DNA of 64,000 nt. It comes from Cunninghamia lanceolata (taxonomy: Eukaryota > Streptophyta > Pinopsida > Cupressales > Cupressaceae). This document shows, piece by piece, positions 21,944-34,037 of the stretch; position 1 is the stretch's first letter, and each line of letters begins with the position of its first letter. The position numbers were made by a program, and so were the translations under genes. The DNA is taken from assembly GCA_027924645.1 (NCBI GenBank), contig BSBN01000297.1, positions 9,486,001-9,550,000 of the forward strand. Direction: 5' to 3'. Below the pieces are notes generated by a model. It had not been told where the DNA came from and did not search any database. It worked only from the letters and a program-made list of their open reading frames with translations.

Positions 21944-21960
21944 TGGTGCTAGAAGGAGGG
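21944..21960 (+). other. Primer-binding site, probably tRNA-Asn type
   Basis: TGGTGCTAGAAGGAGGG lies four bases after the LTR end. It is one base (C to T) away from TGGCGCTAGAAGGAGGG, which from memory is the complement of the plant tRNA-Asn 3' end. A diverged relative sits after another LTR end at 48170-48186. Confidence 0.6.
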
Positions 21961-22046
21961 CTGGACTGAGTTTTGATGTAAGCTTTTAGTTTTGTTGGTT
22001 CATTGCACATGCTGAAATGAAATAAAATTTAGGAGATTCACCTCCA

Positions 22047-24055
22047 ATGGATACACACAAGGGTTTCAGTCATGAGATCCCTTCATTCTTCAAAGGACTA
22101 TCACAATAGTCATATCATGAAGAGAACTTCAAAGTAGATATCCCACTTTTCAAAGAAGTGTTAGATAAGCAGATCAGGGTGAAGTATCCTCCATTAACAT
22201 TGCTTGATTTTAGTTCACCTTAGGTTTACGCTATACATCTTGGAGAACTCCATGAAAAAATTGATCGTTTAACCTTCCTCCAAAGGTTGGATCTACACTT
22301 AAAGGGACTCCTCCCTATTTTTGAAGTTTACAAGCCTGACATAGGGTATAAGCATGATAGACATATTTAGAGAAAGATCTTGCATGGAGGAACTGTAACA
22401 TGGATGGATACATATGCATGTGGTCATGTCTCGGTTAAGAGCACTCAAAGAGTTAAGGCCACAGTAGCTATAAATCCACCAGTCATAATTGATCACAGTC
22501 AAAAGGGTCACCCAACTAAGTGGTATATAGTCCCTGATTGGTTAAAACCTAGTTTTCATTCACTAGACCTTTACAAGATAGTCCCAGCATGGTTGAACCC
22601 TAGTTTTTAGTCATTAGAAAATGAACAGAGCAATGTACAAGATTAGATTTCTGCTACTAAGGATATTGATAAAAGGAATGATGAAGCAGATTTAAGGAAT
22701 AGTCATGTTGAGGATCTAGATCAGCAATCAGATGCTTCACAGATACCAGGTTCTAAGCCTGAATTTGCTGCCACAGAGATGGAGAACAACAACCCATTTC
22801 AGTTGGTTGATAATTCTAAGTTTGAATTGTAGCTTGATTAGATTAGATATATGCAAAAACAAGAAGAAATTAGTCCTCTAGATGAAGAACAATCATGGAT
22901 AGCAATGTGGAAAGTTGTTCTAGTTGACATATCTGATCCATAATCAAATTATCTAATAAAAAATGATCAAGTTCTTGATTGTATTGGCCTACTATATCAT
23001 CAAGATCAGTCATATCAGGCTGATGTAGTTACTCCAATAGAGTTTTTAGCTAAGTCAGATGAACCAAATTAAGGTGATATATCATTTCAAGGTCACATTG
23101 ACTTTAAGGATCTAGTCATAGAGGAAGAAAGAGGCTTTGTTCTTGGTGTAGACAATAAATTGCCAACCCGATGCCAACCCTTAATCCAAAAACAAAGGTT
23201 GTCAATTGATACAGAAGAAGTTTTTTAGAACATATGACTGATATAGATGAAGTAGATTTGAGTATATCATATGTTCATCAAGTTGATTCTATTCATTTCT
23301 ACAATAAAGAAGATCCCCACATGGTTTGTGTTGACCTACTAATGACAAATGGAAGCAAAAGTCTGCAATCTGAGAATAAAAATCAAACAGTCATGCAAGA
23401 TGATGGCTTCAAAATGTTTTCATGTCAATCACTTGATCACATAATCAAGTTGGTATCAAGAATGAGCAAGGATATGCTACTACATGGGAATTTATCACAC
23501 ATGTCAGACTTTGCCTTAACTAATGCATGCAGAGTTCATCTAGATGATCTACATTCTGAATGGAGTTGTCCAGACTTTCTGTTTGCTTGAGAATTTTATT
23601 TAGCATTTAATGACCCAGAGGCATGTGATGCACATGATGTGACCCACCATGGGCTGAGACTCCCTAAAGATGAGAAGGTATTTTGTGCAATGCAACAAGG
23701 TGATGAACTTACATCTCCAATTGATGGTACTGCAAATTGGGTTGTATCTTTCCCCCTTTCACTTAGTTTCAATAGTTATCAATTTGATTATGGTAACATA
23801 GGTAAGACAACTTGCATCTGGATTGATCGTGGCCCTAATGAATTGCCCCAATTGATGATCTTGTGTAACTGGCACCCTGAACATGAACCTAGCTTGCCTA
23901 TACCTTACTTTTTAGAGTATAAAGATGAATTTGCTAGACTTAGGGCATTAACCTGCACCTTGTTACTCTTGCATGTCTTGAGAAATAAATCATGGGGAAG
24001 TGTAAATACTTGCTATCCAAAGCTTTTGTACATAGTTCTGCTTGTTTCTAGTTAG
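22047..24055 (+). pseudogene. Unrecognised decayed reading frame (about 670 codons) of the giant-LTR element
   Basis: It starts at ATG 22047 (MDTHKGFSHEIPSFFKGL), about 90 bases after the primer site, and reads in one frame to about 23230. TAG/TAA stops interrupt where Gln or Trp codons would fit. A frame change then leads into MTDIDEVDLSISYVHQVD (23234), which runs to the stop at 24053-24055. Recognisable blocks include YIVPDWLKPSFHSLDLYKI, an acidic Asp/Glu/Ser middle, and a C-terminal WIDRGPNELPQLMILCNWHP then FARLRALTCTLLLLHVLRN. I see no CCHC knuckle, DSG protease, YxDD or DDE motif. The length, position and single-stop gaps show it was once a protein. I do not recognise the family, and its role, perhaps gag-like, is unknown. 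Confidence 0.6.
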
Positions 24056-25087
24056 GTTTTAAAAATAGTTGTGTGTTGTTTTAGTTTAGTTTCTGCTTTC
24101 TGTTTTCTATTTTCTTTAGTTGTTAGCACCTGTTAGTTGTTGATTTCATTTTGCTTTAGGTTGGCAGTCTACTTTGATTACTTTTCTTTTGCTTTCTGCA
24201 CTTGCCTTGCTAGGGTTCTCAATTTATTGAATAAGGTGGTAGTTGTGCAATCTTGCAAAAGGTCCTCTTTGGGTAAGTGATTTGGAGGATTTCCTTGAGA
24301 AACCTTAGTTTTCCACTCTGGTCTTCCTGTGGGTTCTATTGTTATTCTTAGATGGTATGATGCTTGTTCATGGGAAAAGACTCATATGTTTGGTTCACAT
24401 GAAGTATTTTCTAGTCATATATCTTTCATATCTTTAAATAATCTCGAAGCTTCCAAGGGAGTCTTAGTGATCTTGGGTTAAGTGAAAAAGTATAGACTCA
24501 CCTTTGCCACCACTATGATTCCCAGCCCCTCAAAGTTGAACCAATTTGTAGCCCATGTGATATTTATAATGTGCTACAAGGGTATGTGGCGCTTTTTAGT
24601 ACTCATATCAAGAGCTAAGCTCAAATACATTAACAAATGAATACTCTACTAAATTTAATACTTCCTAATTTCCTATCAAAATGTTCAATTAGCTAGAGGA
24701 GTCAAGTAACTCTATCAGGGGTTGTGGATAGCTTACGGGCAGTAGAGCAATGCTTGAGGGAATCATAGAGACAACCTTGTCAGGACTATAGACGCCTGCT
24801 GGTAGCAAGGCAATGTCCAAGGTAGTTCCAAAGGTGTGTATCTTTACATAGCTTAATGCAAGTGAGCCTTGTTGATCTTGGTTGCAGAAGGATGGGAATG
24901 AATGCAACTGCACACACTTAGACTTTCAGGATATGGATAGTTGTGTTGAGTTAGTGATCTCTACTCCTTTTGATTTTGTATCATGTTGTCTAATTTAATA
25001 TGTGGGAAACATAGAGATTATGGGTTTAAAAGTAACGTTTATCTTTGAAATGCTCTGGAGCATTTCCCTAGTAGAGTCTCCATTTGT
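24056..25087. other. Non-coding 3' interior of the giant-LTR element
   Basis: About 1 kb begins T-rich (TTTTAGTTTAGTTTCTGC...) and has no frame or motif. No clear polypurine tract is seen before the right LTR. Confidence 0.5.
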
Positions 25088-25642
25088 TGTGCCTTGCACA
25101 CATGCCCCATTTTATCAAATGGAGACCCCCTCTTTTTCTTTGGCTTGGAGTTTCAACCTTTCCTCTTTGTGATAATGCAAAAGTGAAATTGTGCTTAGAA
25201 TGCATGATTTGTTCCAAATTTGAGTATCTGGTATTTTTGAGTTGTTTGATGCCTTTCATGATTGATTTAGAGGAGTCTTGATTGGGTTTGTGCTTGAGAA
25301 GTATCCATTTGTTGTCTTTTGTGCAAAAATTAGGTGTCACTAGATTTTGCTCTAAAATCTTGTCACTAGATATAGTCCTTGGAAGTGCTTCTGTAGGAGG
25401 TATCATACTAGAATTCCTAGCTCTCAGGCCTTAGAGTTTCAAAATCATGTCAAATTCCACAAGGTTTCACTAAGGGGTTCATATTCCTTCACCTTGATAT
25501 GTTCCTAGCACCTTGATTTGGCTAAGTCTGAAACCCTAAAAACCCTAAAAAATGGCTAAGTCTGAAATCTGGTGGATCCTCAAAAATCTAGAATATGCAT
25601 GTTAAATCCTATGGATGCAAAACCTATTTCAAACATCTTGAG

Positions 25643-25715
25643 AGTATATTTAAAAATATTCAAAGTATAAGAAATTAAATAATTTCTTATACTTAAATAT
25701 ATTTTTAAATATACT
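25643..25715. repeat. AT-rich palindrome in the right giant LTR
   Basis: AGTATATTTAAAAATATT...AAGAAATT pairs with AATTTCTTATACTT...AAATATACT around an AAAT centre. The left LTR has lost about 20 bases of the right arm at the same place (about 19310). Confidence 0.65.
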
Positions 25716-27525
25716 TTACCCTGGGAAATTCAAAATCTGGTGGAAAAAACACCTCCTACTGCATTTTATGCTAATATCATGTGTCACTGGATATTAGCAT
25801 TGGACCCCATTCGTACAACTTAGCACTAAAAACCCACTTTACAGGATACAGCTAAAAAAGGTGCTCACTTGATATATCCTTTGAGGCTTAAATCATTTGC
25901 TAAAAGGTTTGAAGGCATTTCTTAAGGGGTAGTGCTAAAATCTCACTGCACCAGATCAGTGCTAAAAATAGTCATGACCGGATATATCTGGCACACCCCA
26001 AATTCCCTGTAAATCTACTCACATTGAAATCCTCCATCAAAGACCCTTGGTACCTTTTCACTAGCACTAAAAATACACTGCACATGATCAATGCTAAAAA
26101 GTGCGCACACTAGATATATCACATTGAAGTCAAAATGCCCACCGATCACGTTGAAGACAAAATCCCCGCTGGAGGTATTAGGAATAGTTAGCGCTAATAA
26201 TGGTCATCACGTGATATATCTGGTGAACAAGGAAAACCTTGCCAATCCAGTGACACCTAAAATCCCTACCAAAGACATGAAGAGATTTAGTGCTAAAATT
26301 GACCTCCACTACACATATCCAGTGAGGGCTAGAAACCCCGCTTTTTGCCAATTTGGGCCAAAATACTCATTTTTCAAAGGTGAAACTTGGATTTTCTTGG
26401 TGAATTTGAATTGTGTATCCATTTATTATATCTTAATGAACATTTTTATCATATTTGTATGGATTTTGGGCATGTTTTGCACCAATTAATGCCACTACAC
26501 GTGAATATCCAGTGACACTAAAAATCCCTTTTTTTTTTTGCAAAAAATGTGTTTAAAAATGCAAAATAAAAGTATCCAAATGGATTCAACTAGCCATAAA
26601 AACATCCTAGATCATTATATTGGCCAAATGGGTACTTGAAAATGGTGAAAAACGTATAAAATCATGTGAAAATAACTAGATTTGTGGAGATGGGCATAAG
26701 AAAGTAACATTGACAATGAGTTGTCCCAAATGAATCCATGACTACAAATGGACATATCTTGGTCTATATTGATGGAAAATGACTTTTTATGATGAAATTG
26801 ATGCTTGTCATTGTTGATTATAGGTCTGAGCGAACACAAGAGCTTGTTGGAGCTATCTTGGAAGGATGAACACACACAGATGTCATGTTGACCTAGATAT
26901 GCAAAATTATCATTTTGTCGACCAAATTGCTACTGTACCTACAAGCGAAAGTTAGTATGATGTCCAAGATGATGAAGATAAGGACCATGAGCTGAAGATA
27001 CTGAAGATCATGCCTACTTCATTGTTGATTCTTGTAGATCCAGTTCAATGCACAAGACATGTTAATAGTTGTCCCAGCTATCCAGTCATCAAATGTCAAT
27101 CCAGCAAGCATCCAACTAGATATGACTTCTTCAAAAATGTGCCACATACTCTTTTAGACCAGTCAACACATTGGAAAGGTCATTTCTCTTATTAGACAAC
27201 TCAAAAGTGATGAACAGTAACATGATCCAGTCAGCATATGCAATCACATCAGGCTACATCAGCCCATATTTTCAAGTTTCATGTGACTTAATTTTGACTT
27301 CTTTTGGTCTTGTAAATTGGTTCTTCCTCATATATAGCCAAATGGGTACTCATTTTGTCCAAGTTCAATGTATTTTAAGGCTGTATTTTGTCTTTTTCCT
27401 AGAGGACAAATGTAAACATGAAAATGTAACAAACTATTGTATCTCATTTAATGCAATGTAAATCTGGACCCTTGGTGTTGAGTTAATCTCTACCGTCCAT
27501 GAAAAAATTGGTATGGTGCCTCCTC

Positions 27526-27532
27526 TATAAAA
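27526..27532 (+). promoter_or_regulatory. LTR promoter TATA box, right copy
   Basis: TATAAAA at the position equivalent to 21104-21110. Transcription from here would read out into 28361 onward. Confidence 0.5.
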
Positions 27533-28360
27533 TGGGCCATCCTTTTCCTCATTGTAATAGATATTTGACAATGAATTACTGAGACTTTGTTGAAGTGATC
27601 AATACAAACAGATTTTGTAGGATTGCTCAAAATTTGTCTATTGTGTTATCTCTTTTGCTTTTCATGGTTCACTTCAAATATGAGATTAATTAAATGTGCT
27701 ATTGCCATTTTGAATGAATGTTGAAGATATCTGATGAGTGCTTTGGTTGATACTATTGGTGATTGGTGATTGTAAGTTACTGTTCATAGTTAGCATGGGC
27801 CCTTCTATTGAATTTAATTCGATTGCATTTCATAAGTTAAATTATGCCATTGTTTGGGTATTTAATTAATGAATGTGATTTGAAAATCTTAAGATTCCTT
27901 TGATGATTGCATCATTTTCTACAAAATTGTGGTATCTATAGCCTGATAAAGTAGAAAGTGGTTTATTGAAAGCATTTGTCTATCAACAACATTTCCTTCA
28001 TTGTGATTGTCACTTAGGATTTCACCTTCTTCTCTAAACCCTTTATCCTTTTGCATTTTCTTTATAAACAGTTGTGAGATTTAGGTTTTTGAGCAACAAT
28101 CATATTCCAAATCCGCTGAGAATTCCATAGGGTTTTTGCACACTTTGTTGTCATAGTTTTATCAAACCATATCATTGCATGTAAGTCCCCTTGTTGGTAC
28201 AGTTGAAACATATCCACTGAAGTCATTCCTGTAAACTAAGACCTTGTTGTATAAACCTTGGGGTAGTCCTATTCTAATGTTTTGGGATAGGATTCCTTTC
28301 AAGAGAGGTGAGATATCTCATCTCTTACTTGCGTTGTTGTGTGCTAAAACCACATCAACA

Positions 28361-29770
28361 GGGACCCATTTTTTTCCCTTTTGATTTTCACTTGAGTCTT
28401 GACTTTTTCTTCCTTTGTCGTATGGTTAAGCCTTGTCGAACTTTCAAGGTTTGTCATTTTGGAATGACAATAGAATTACCCCCTAAAAACCAAATTTTCC
28501 ACTTCGAGCACCTTGGTTTGGTGAGGTTGGTCATTTTTTGCATGACCGTAGAAGCATCCCCGACACCTTGACTTTTGAGGATTATAGTGTGGAGTAGAGT
28601 GTCACACTTGTCAAACTTTTATAAATACTCCTTCCAACATGATCAAGAGGTAGGCTTAGGTGATGTGGGATATGACCCAACCTTATCTACCCTCAAAGTT
28701 GCATTGAATGTAGTTTTCTTGCACATGTGTGGGAGGCTTTTTATTCAAGTTTAAGGTTTGTTTTCTTGTTATTTGCATGTTTGGTCGATTGTGTTTCAAG
28801 CTTTGAACTACAAAGCCCTAGTGTCCTATACATGAGCAATTTGGGTAATTGGGGATTCTGACCATTGATTTTACATCTTCAAGTTCTCTCCAACTTCCAC
28901 CATTATGATACTAGGATAGTTCAACTCATTTCATTTTGATTTCTTTGCTTGTCATGGTTTTTCTTGTCTGGTTCTCTATTTTTGTGTAGTGCCTTTAAAT
29001 CCTTCCATTTTATGTCAATTGATGCAAACCCTTTTGATTTCCCTTTATTTTTCTTTTGATGTTTTATTTTATATTTTATTTTTCTTATTTTTAGGTTTTT
29101 ACCATAGTTTATCCTTTTTTCTTTCATTTTTATATTTGATCTATTCTAGGGAATGATGTCTTTTCCAATGTTATTTTTATAATGTCATTCATGTCCTTGT
29201 ATTTGAGAAGTAATGAAGGGATTGTCTTGTCTTCATGACTTATATAGTTAGCCCTTTCTATGTTTTCAGAGTTTTAGTGTCATACCTTTAGGATTAAACT
29301 TTCCAAATTCACAGACATCTGAGGTCCATCCTGACTCCTAGCCCCAACACTTTACTGGTGCATTTTATCAGAACTCATCCATTGGAGCTTCCAGTTTTAA
29401 CCTTCCATTTTGGAAGGAGTTATATGTCCAGCCCAACTCTTGTTATGACTTAGATAATCTTCAGAGTTTCAGTCTCAAGACCTTTAATTTTGTTCTTCCA
29501 TTTTGGAAGATGTTGCAAGTTAGCCCCAAACCCTGACTCCCATCATGTTTTACTTGAGTAGTCCTTAGAGTTTTGATATTGGGACTTCCAAACTTATCCT
29601 TTTGTTTTGGAAGGAGTCATGAGCCTGGCCTAAACTATGACCTCTAATAATTTGTCATAAAGATTATTCCTATAGGTTTCAAATCTAGATCTATTGAGAT
29701 AAATGGCGAAAGTAATACATTTTTAAAACCATAAGCAATTTCTAATGCATGGTGTGGTTGTCTTGTAGAG
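28361..29770. other. Non-coding DNA before the second unknown frame
   Basis: No gene is recognised. Just upstream of 29771 the sequence GTTGTCTTGTAGAG resembles a splice acceptor or leader. The 5' LTR expected for the element encoding 29771-33326 was not found here, suggesting truncation. Confidence 0.4.
29330..29640 (+). repeat. Three diverged tandem copies of a roughly 100-bp unit
   Basis: TTCCATTTTGGAAGGAGTTAT (29403), TTCCATTTTGGAAGATGTTGC (29496) and TTTTGTTTTGGAAGGAGTCAT (about 29600) mark copies 93-104 bp apart. Each is followed by CCAGCCC/TAGCCCC and a CTTAGAGTTT block. Confidence 0.6.
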
Positions 29771-32700
29771 ATGGAGGAGGTAAGATCTTCAAAGGACACC
29801 AAGTGTGAGTTCAAAGGTTACTTGCATCCATCAAAGATATCTTACTCACAACCTAAGATCGGGGACATAGATTTGGGCTAGTTGGATGCATGGGGATACC
29901 TACAGTTGTTTTGTGGGGAAGAAGGGAAGTCATTCCAAACTAAATGCATGGAGGATGTAGGGTTGTTTCAAGCTAAAACATTCCTTGTTTCTATGTAATA
30001 CCCAGAACTAGTGCTCACATGTACGAAGAATTACAAATAGAAGAGAAAGAAAATCATAGGGATAGAAGGACAAGTGGTGTTGGAAATCTCTCTAGAGGTA
30101 ATTGAGAGGGTCCTCAGTCTTCACACATATATTGAGTATGATAAGATAATAGATAATTTAGTACTAACTTTGTATAGCACCAGGATAGGAACAACTACTA
30201 GCTATATGAACTAACATCTACTAATAACTCAGAGGGAACACCCACTGAAAATGATACCCATTCAATCAATAAATGATTTCAAAGAAGATGGTAAGAGGTT
30301 TATCACTCTCCCTGACAATTTTTTTGGTTTGCCTTCTACTGAGAGGTGGCACCCATGGATGTGCCACTACTACATGAAGATAGTGGATGGAAAGAAGATC
30401 AATTGGGGCACAATTATAAGTGATAAGTTGGATGATCAGCTCTTTGAGGTAGGGGAGACCAAATAATTTTACATGACATCATACCTAGTTTTACTCTTAG
30501 CTTACAATGCTAGCTTCCCAAGGCTTTAACAGGTAGGACCCCTCCAAGGGAAAACTTAATCTATCATCATTTCCCATAATTGGAGCTAAAGGAGAGTTTG
30601 AAACATTACTATATTGTCAATGATGCCTTTGTTTTTGTTGTAATTAAATTTTTGGAAAATGATTACTCTTAGAGGTTATTAGGAGAGGCTACATATGAAA
30701 TGGTCCAGTGGGGTTGTTGGTATATTCATTTCAAGACCTTTATCTACATAATGGTAATGGGCTTTAACAAAGCTCCATGGAAATTACCTAGGCACCCTAG
30801 TGATCATGTCATCTTGTTGGAGATATGTAGGCAGGTTGAAGAGGTGTATAAGTTAATAGAAACAAAACACAAGTTGAGTTTTCTAATCCCCATAAAGGTA
30901 GAAGAATATACCTACAAAAATGTAATCAATGCATGGCATGCAGAGGTGGAGATGGTTGCCTTCTTCATGAGCTTATATGATAACATAAGGGGAAGATTTG
31001 ACCCTAATGGATGGGTAAGTACATTCCCTGGTAGCTGGTATATACATGATCTAGCACTAGAGGACCATTGGGCCAATTGTATGGACAACCATGAGGTGAG
31101 GCTAAGGGATTACTATAGGTTAGACCTGAGCCTGGTTAAGAAGCTAAATATTTTTGAGCTGCCCAAGGTGCTAAAGGGTGTGAGGGAGGATGTAAAGGTG
31201 CTAGACGTCTCCTATGGGAGGAATAGGGTGTACAGCCAACCTTTGGACATCATAAGATGAGATGTAGTAGAAGATACATCTATTGAAAAGAGGGCTAAGA
31301 TGGTGTTGAAAAAAATTAAGAGATGGCTTAAGAAGCCCTTCCCAATGATTGACCCTTTTCCTTCAAAATAAATAGAAGACCCCAAGGAATGTAAAAGAAA
31401 GAAAACAAAGAAAAGGGAATCCTCTACTACCCCAAAAGCTAGAGCCCCTAAAGAACCTTCAAGATAGGAGGATCAATGGGAAACTAGAGCCACTACTGGT
31501 GTAAGATAAAAATAAAAATCTAGGGTTGAGGAAATCAAGTCAACTGAAGAGGAAGAGGAGGTTAATGTGCCCCTAATATAGAAACTCAAAAAAAGGGATC
31601 CTATCTCTAGTGCTCCCAATATAGAGGACATAACCATGGCTTTCCTTCCTACCCCTGTTGTTCACACTACTACATTACTACAGAACACACAAATCCTCAT
31701 CTCCACTACATCAGCCCTTCATGTAGACACCACTTCTTCCCATACTTCTTCCACATTGCCTTTTCTTTGAGCATCTATTCCATCAATTCCCTCTTCACTT
31801 CCTCCACAACAAACCTCTCCTCCACCTCCAACACAGTCACTCACTTCATCTCCCTCACATCTATTGCCCTTTCATCATGTATCCCTTATAGCAAATGTCA
31901 TTTCTTAATAAAGCCTCCCATTAGAAGACAAGGATGCCATGGCACAAGCTAAGAAAGAATTAGATAAGGTGCAACTATTAGAGGAAGAATTTCCAATGAA
32001 GGATTTATAGGTGGAGCCATTACAACGAGTGAATTTGGAAACTATTTTTGGCATGGTTTCCTCTCGAGAAGAATAGGGTGAGGGGTCTAGTCAATGGGGT
32101 AATATAATTATGTTTGCCCCCTCACCTATACGGTCACCTTTTGGAGGGAAAGAACCTCCCCATTCTTCTTCTCCTAGGGTTGAAATAGCAAAGTTTGGTC
32201 TTCCTACCTGGCTCAACAAGGTAGTGGAGAGGAGAAATAGGACATACATAGAAGAGGATGATGATAAATCTATAGTTGTAGAGGCATTAAGGGCTTAGTC
32301 TAAGAAGAAGAAATCCAAGACCCTCTCCCACATAATAACAAATACACAAGGGATCAGGATTTCTCAAGTGGCAACTCCCCTTGTTGACAAAGTGGAAGTT
32401 GCTATGGGCCCAGAGGACTACAACATACAATAGTTTTTATTAGGTCACCACACCAAGGAGGGAGACAAGATGGCATTGACTGAGTTAGTCTCTACTACTC
32501 TTGAGAGGATGAAGAAATATGAGATTACCAAGGAAGAGCTCAATAAGTAGGTGACTTAGTTAACTTACTACATTTCACACTTGGTAGGGCCTATTGATTC
32601 TAGCTTTCCTATGCCCTCCATGATAGAGGCCTAGCCCACGGATCCCTTAGGCATACTCCCTACAGCTATTTCTTAGAAGGATTCATTAGATGCCTTTGGG

Positions 32701-33326
32701 AGTCACACTATCAGGTAATCCTTAAGGGCTTATCATGGTGTTGACATGGAGATAGAGGTTCCTACAAGCCTAAAAGGCACCATTGAGGAAGAACTGCTAA
32801 TGTGAGAGGAGTGCCTACCTATGTTACAAAAGATGGATTCCACCTCTTTGGGTGAAATCTTTAGGGCAATAATTCTTGACAAATGAGACCAATACATTAT
32901 CATGGAGTGGCTATACGTAGCTAAAGTAAGAGTCAAATTATTACAGAAATGCTAAGAAATACTATAATTAAGGATTGATGCTGGTAAGGAGGGTTTAAGC
33001 AATGTAGAGGCCTTCATTGGATCCATTCCTTGCATGTTCAAAGATGCTTCTTTTGTAGTCTTGCTAATTCACTATCTTTATCCAACAATATCACTGTCTT
33101 TTTCCAACAATAGATAACCAAATAGGGTATAGTCAACATGATGAGAATCAAAGCCTTGTTTAATGAGTTCCAACAACAATGGGTGTATTTGGTGGGTTTA
33201 CAAGAAATGATCAAGAAGTCAGCCCATTCCAAGAAAATTAAGGTGAAATATCACAATGGCCCTAGCATGAATTCTATCATGGAATCCATATAAAATTTCT
33301 ACGATTAGTTCCCTAAGGGGGCATAA
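29771..33326 (+). pseudogene. Unrecognised decayed reading frame (about 1,185 codons) ending in a polypurine tract
   Basis: It starts MEEVRSSKDTKCEFKGYLHP. Frame changes near 30535 and near 33050, plus many TAG/TAA stops, break it. The N-terminal 500 codons look globular (FITLPDNFFGLPSTERWHPW; NVINAWHAEVEMVAFFMSLY; FPGSWYIHDLALEDHWANCM). A Lys/Glu-rich stretch and a Pro/Ser/Thr-rich linker follow (31660-31900). The C-terminal part is helical and charged, ending FPKGA at a stop (33324-33326) that overlaps AAGGGGGCATAA. No protease, RT, integrase or zinc knuckle is visible. The end within a purine tract ties it to an LTR element whose 3' LTR starts near 33333. A distant relation to plant transposon-encoded N-terminal domains is possible but unproven. 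Confidence 0.55.
33313..33326 (+). other. Polypurine tract at the end of the second unknown frame
   Basis: CTAAGGGGGCATAA directly precedes the presumed LTR start (TGTTCTTCAC at 33333). The last codons of the reading frame lie inside it. Confidence 0.55.
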
Positions 33327-33332
33327 TATTCT

Positions 33333-34037
33333 TGTTCTTCACTTTTTTTCATTCTTTAATTCTTTGTTCCTTTGATTCTGAACCCATTAGGGTTCTCAAT
33401 GTAAATAAAGGGCCCAATCAGTCATAAGGATGTAACGTGCACATTTGAATTTTGGCACCATAGGCTGACTTATGTAAATTTATTATGAAATAGTAACTTT
33501 GGTATAGTCATAAGGCTGATTTGTAAGGACAAGTAATGAAGGACTACCTCTATATAGAGAGGAGTGCCATTAGGATCTTGGGGGGGACATAGTGAGACAA
33601 CAAGACATCTTAGCAATCGTCACAATTTTATAAGGCATAGCAAGGGCAAATCAATATACATATGGGGTGTGGAGTCTCCTCCCATTTGTAATTCTACCAA
33701 CCTACTGGCAATTGTAATTTTGAAGGCATTTTTGTAAGGGAAAACTAATATACATTTGGAGTGTGGAATGTCTGCTCACTTGTAACTTGCTAATTTTGGT
33801 GCCAATTAATATGAAATCATGCTTTCTTGCTAGTCAATGGTAATGTGTTTACATATTTTCATTGCATTTAATGAGTTTGATGAGGTCTAATAATTTAATT
33901 TCTATGTATTAATGTGGAGATTGATGAATATAGTTTGATTATTGTGCATGCTATATGGTTTTTCATTCATACTATTCTAACTTCTTAATTGATTCCTTAG
34001 AATCTCACACATGTGATGTGTATGATTGTGTAAAGAG
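33333..34037 (+). repeat. Left part of an LTR split by the Copia array
   Basis: Begins TGTTCTTCAC after the purine tract. It contains CTCTATATAGAG (33549-33560), a plausible TATA promoter, and two diverged 92-bp tandem copies (about 33634-33815). It is cut at 34037 by the Copia array. The continuation is read at 47681-48165, ending CCATCAACA, so the LTR would be about 1.2 kb with TGTT...AACA ends. Confidence 0.5.
34033..34037 (+). other. Target duplication of the Copia array, left copy
   Basis: AAGAG before the leftmost LTR, against AAGAT (47681-47685) after the rightmost LTR: four of five bases match. This fits a single original insertion. Confidence 0.55.

Larger units (their letters stand above)
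18710..28360 (+). mobile_element. Giant-LTR retrotransposon-like element lacking gag-pol
   Basis: Two long direct repeats, 18710-21939 (3,230 bp) and 25088-28360 (3,273 bp), both begin TGTGCCTTGCACAC and end ATCAACA. They flank a 3.15-kb interior. Four bases after the first repeat is TGGTGCTAGAAGGAGGG, a primer-site candidate. The interior holds one long decayed frame of unknown identity and no protease, RT or integrase motif. Odd points are that no polypurine tract directly precedes the second repeat and the flanks (ACTAT and GGGAC) do not match. The outer ends may therefore be truncated, or the structure may be a tandem duplication. The primer site argues for a LARD-like retroelement. Confidence 0.7.
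25088..28360 (+). repeat. 3' giant LTR (3,273 bp)
   Basis: Collinear with 18710-21939 from TGTGCCTTGCACAC to ATCAACA. It carries about 20 extra bases completing an AT-rich palindrome at 25643-25715, and TATAAAA at 27526-27532. Confidence 0.75.

Noticed and set aside
23234..24055. Host gene call for the open frame in the giant-LTR interior
   Set aside because: It continues upstream in an interrupted frame back to just after a primer-binding site, so it belongs to the retroelement.
29330..29640. CRISPR-like reading of the regularly spaced TTCCATTTTGGAAGGAG repeats
   Set aside because: Only three diverged copies with similar, not unique, spacers, in a plant genome context. This is an ordinary tandem repeat.
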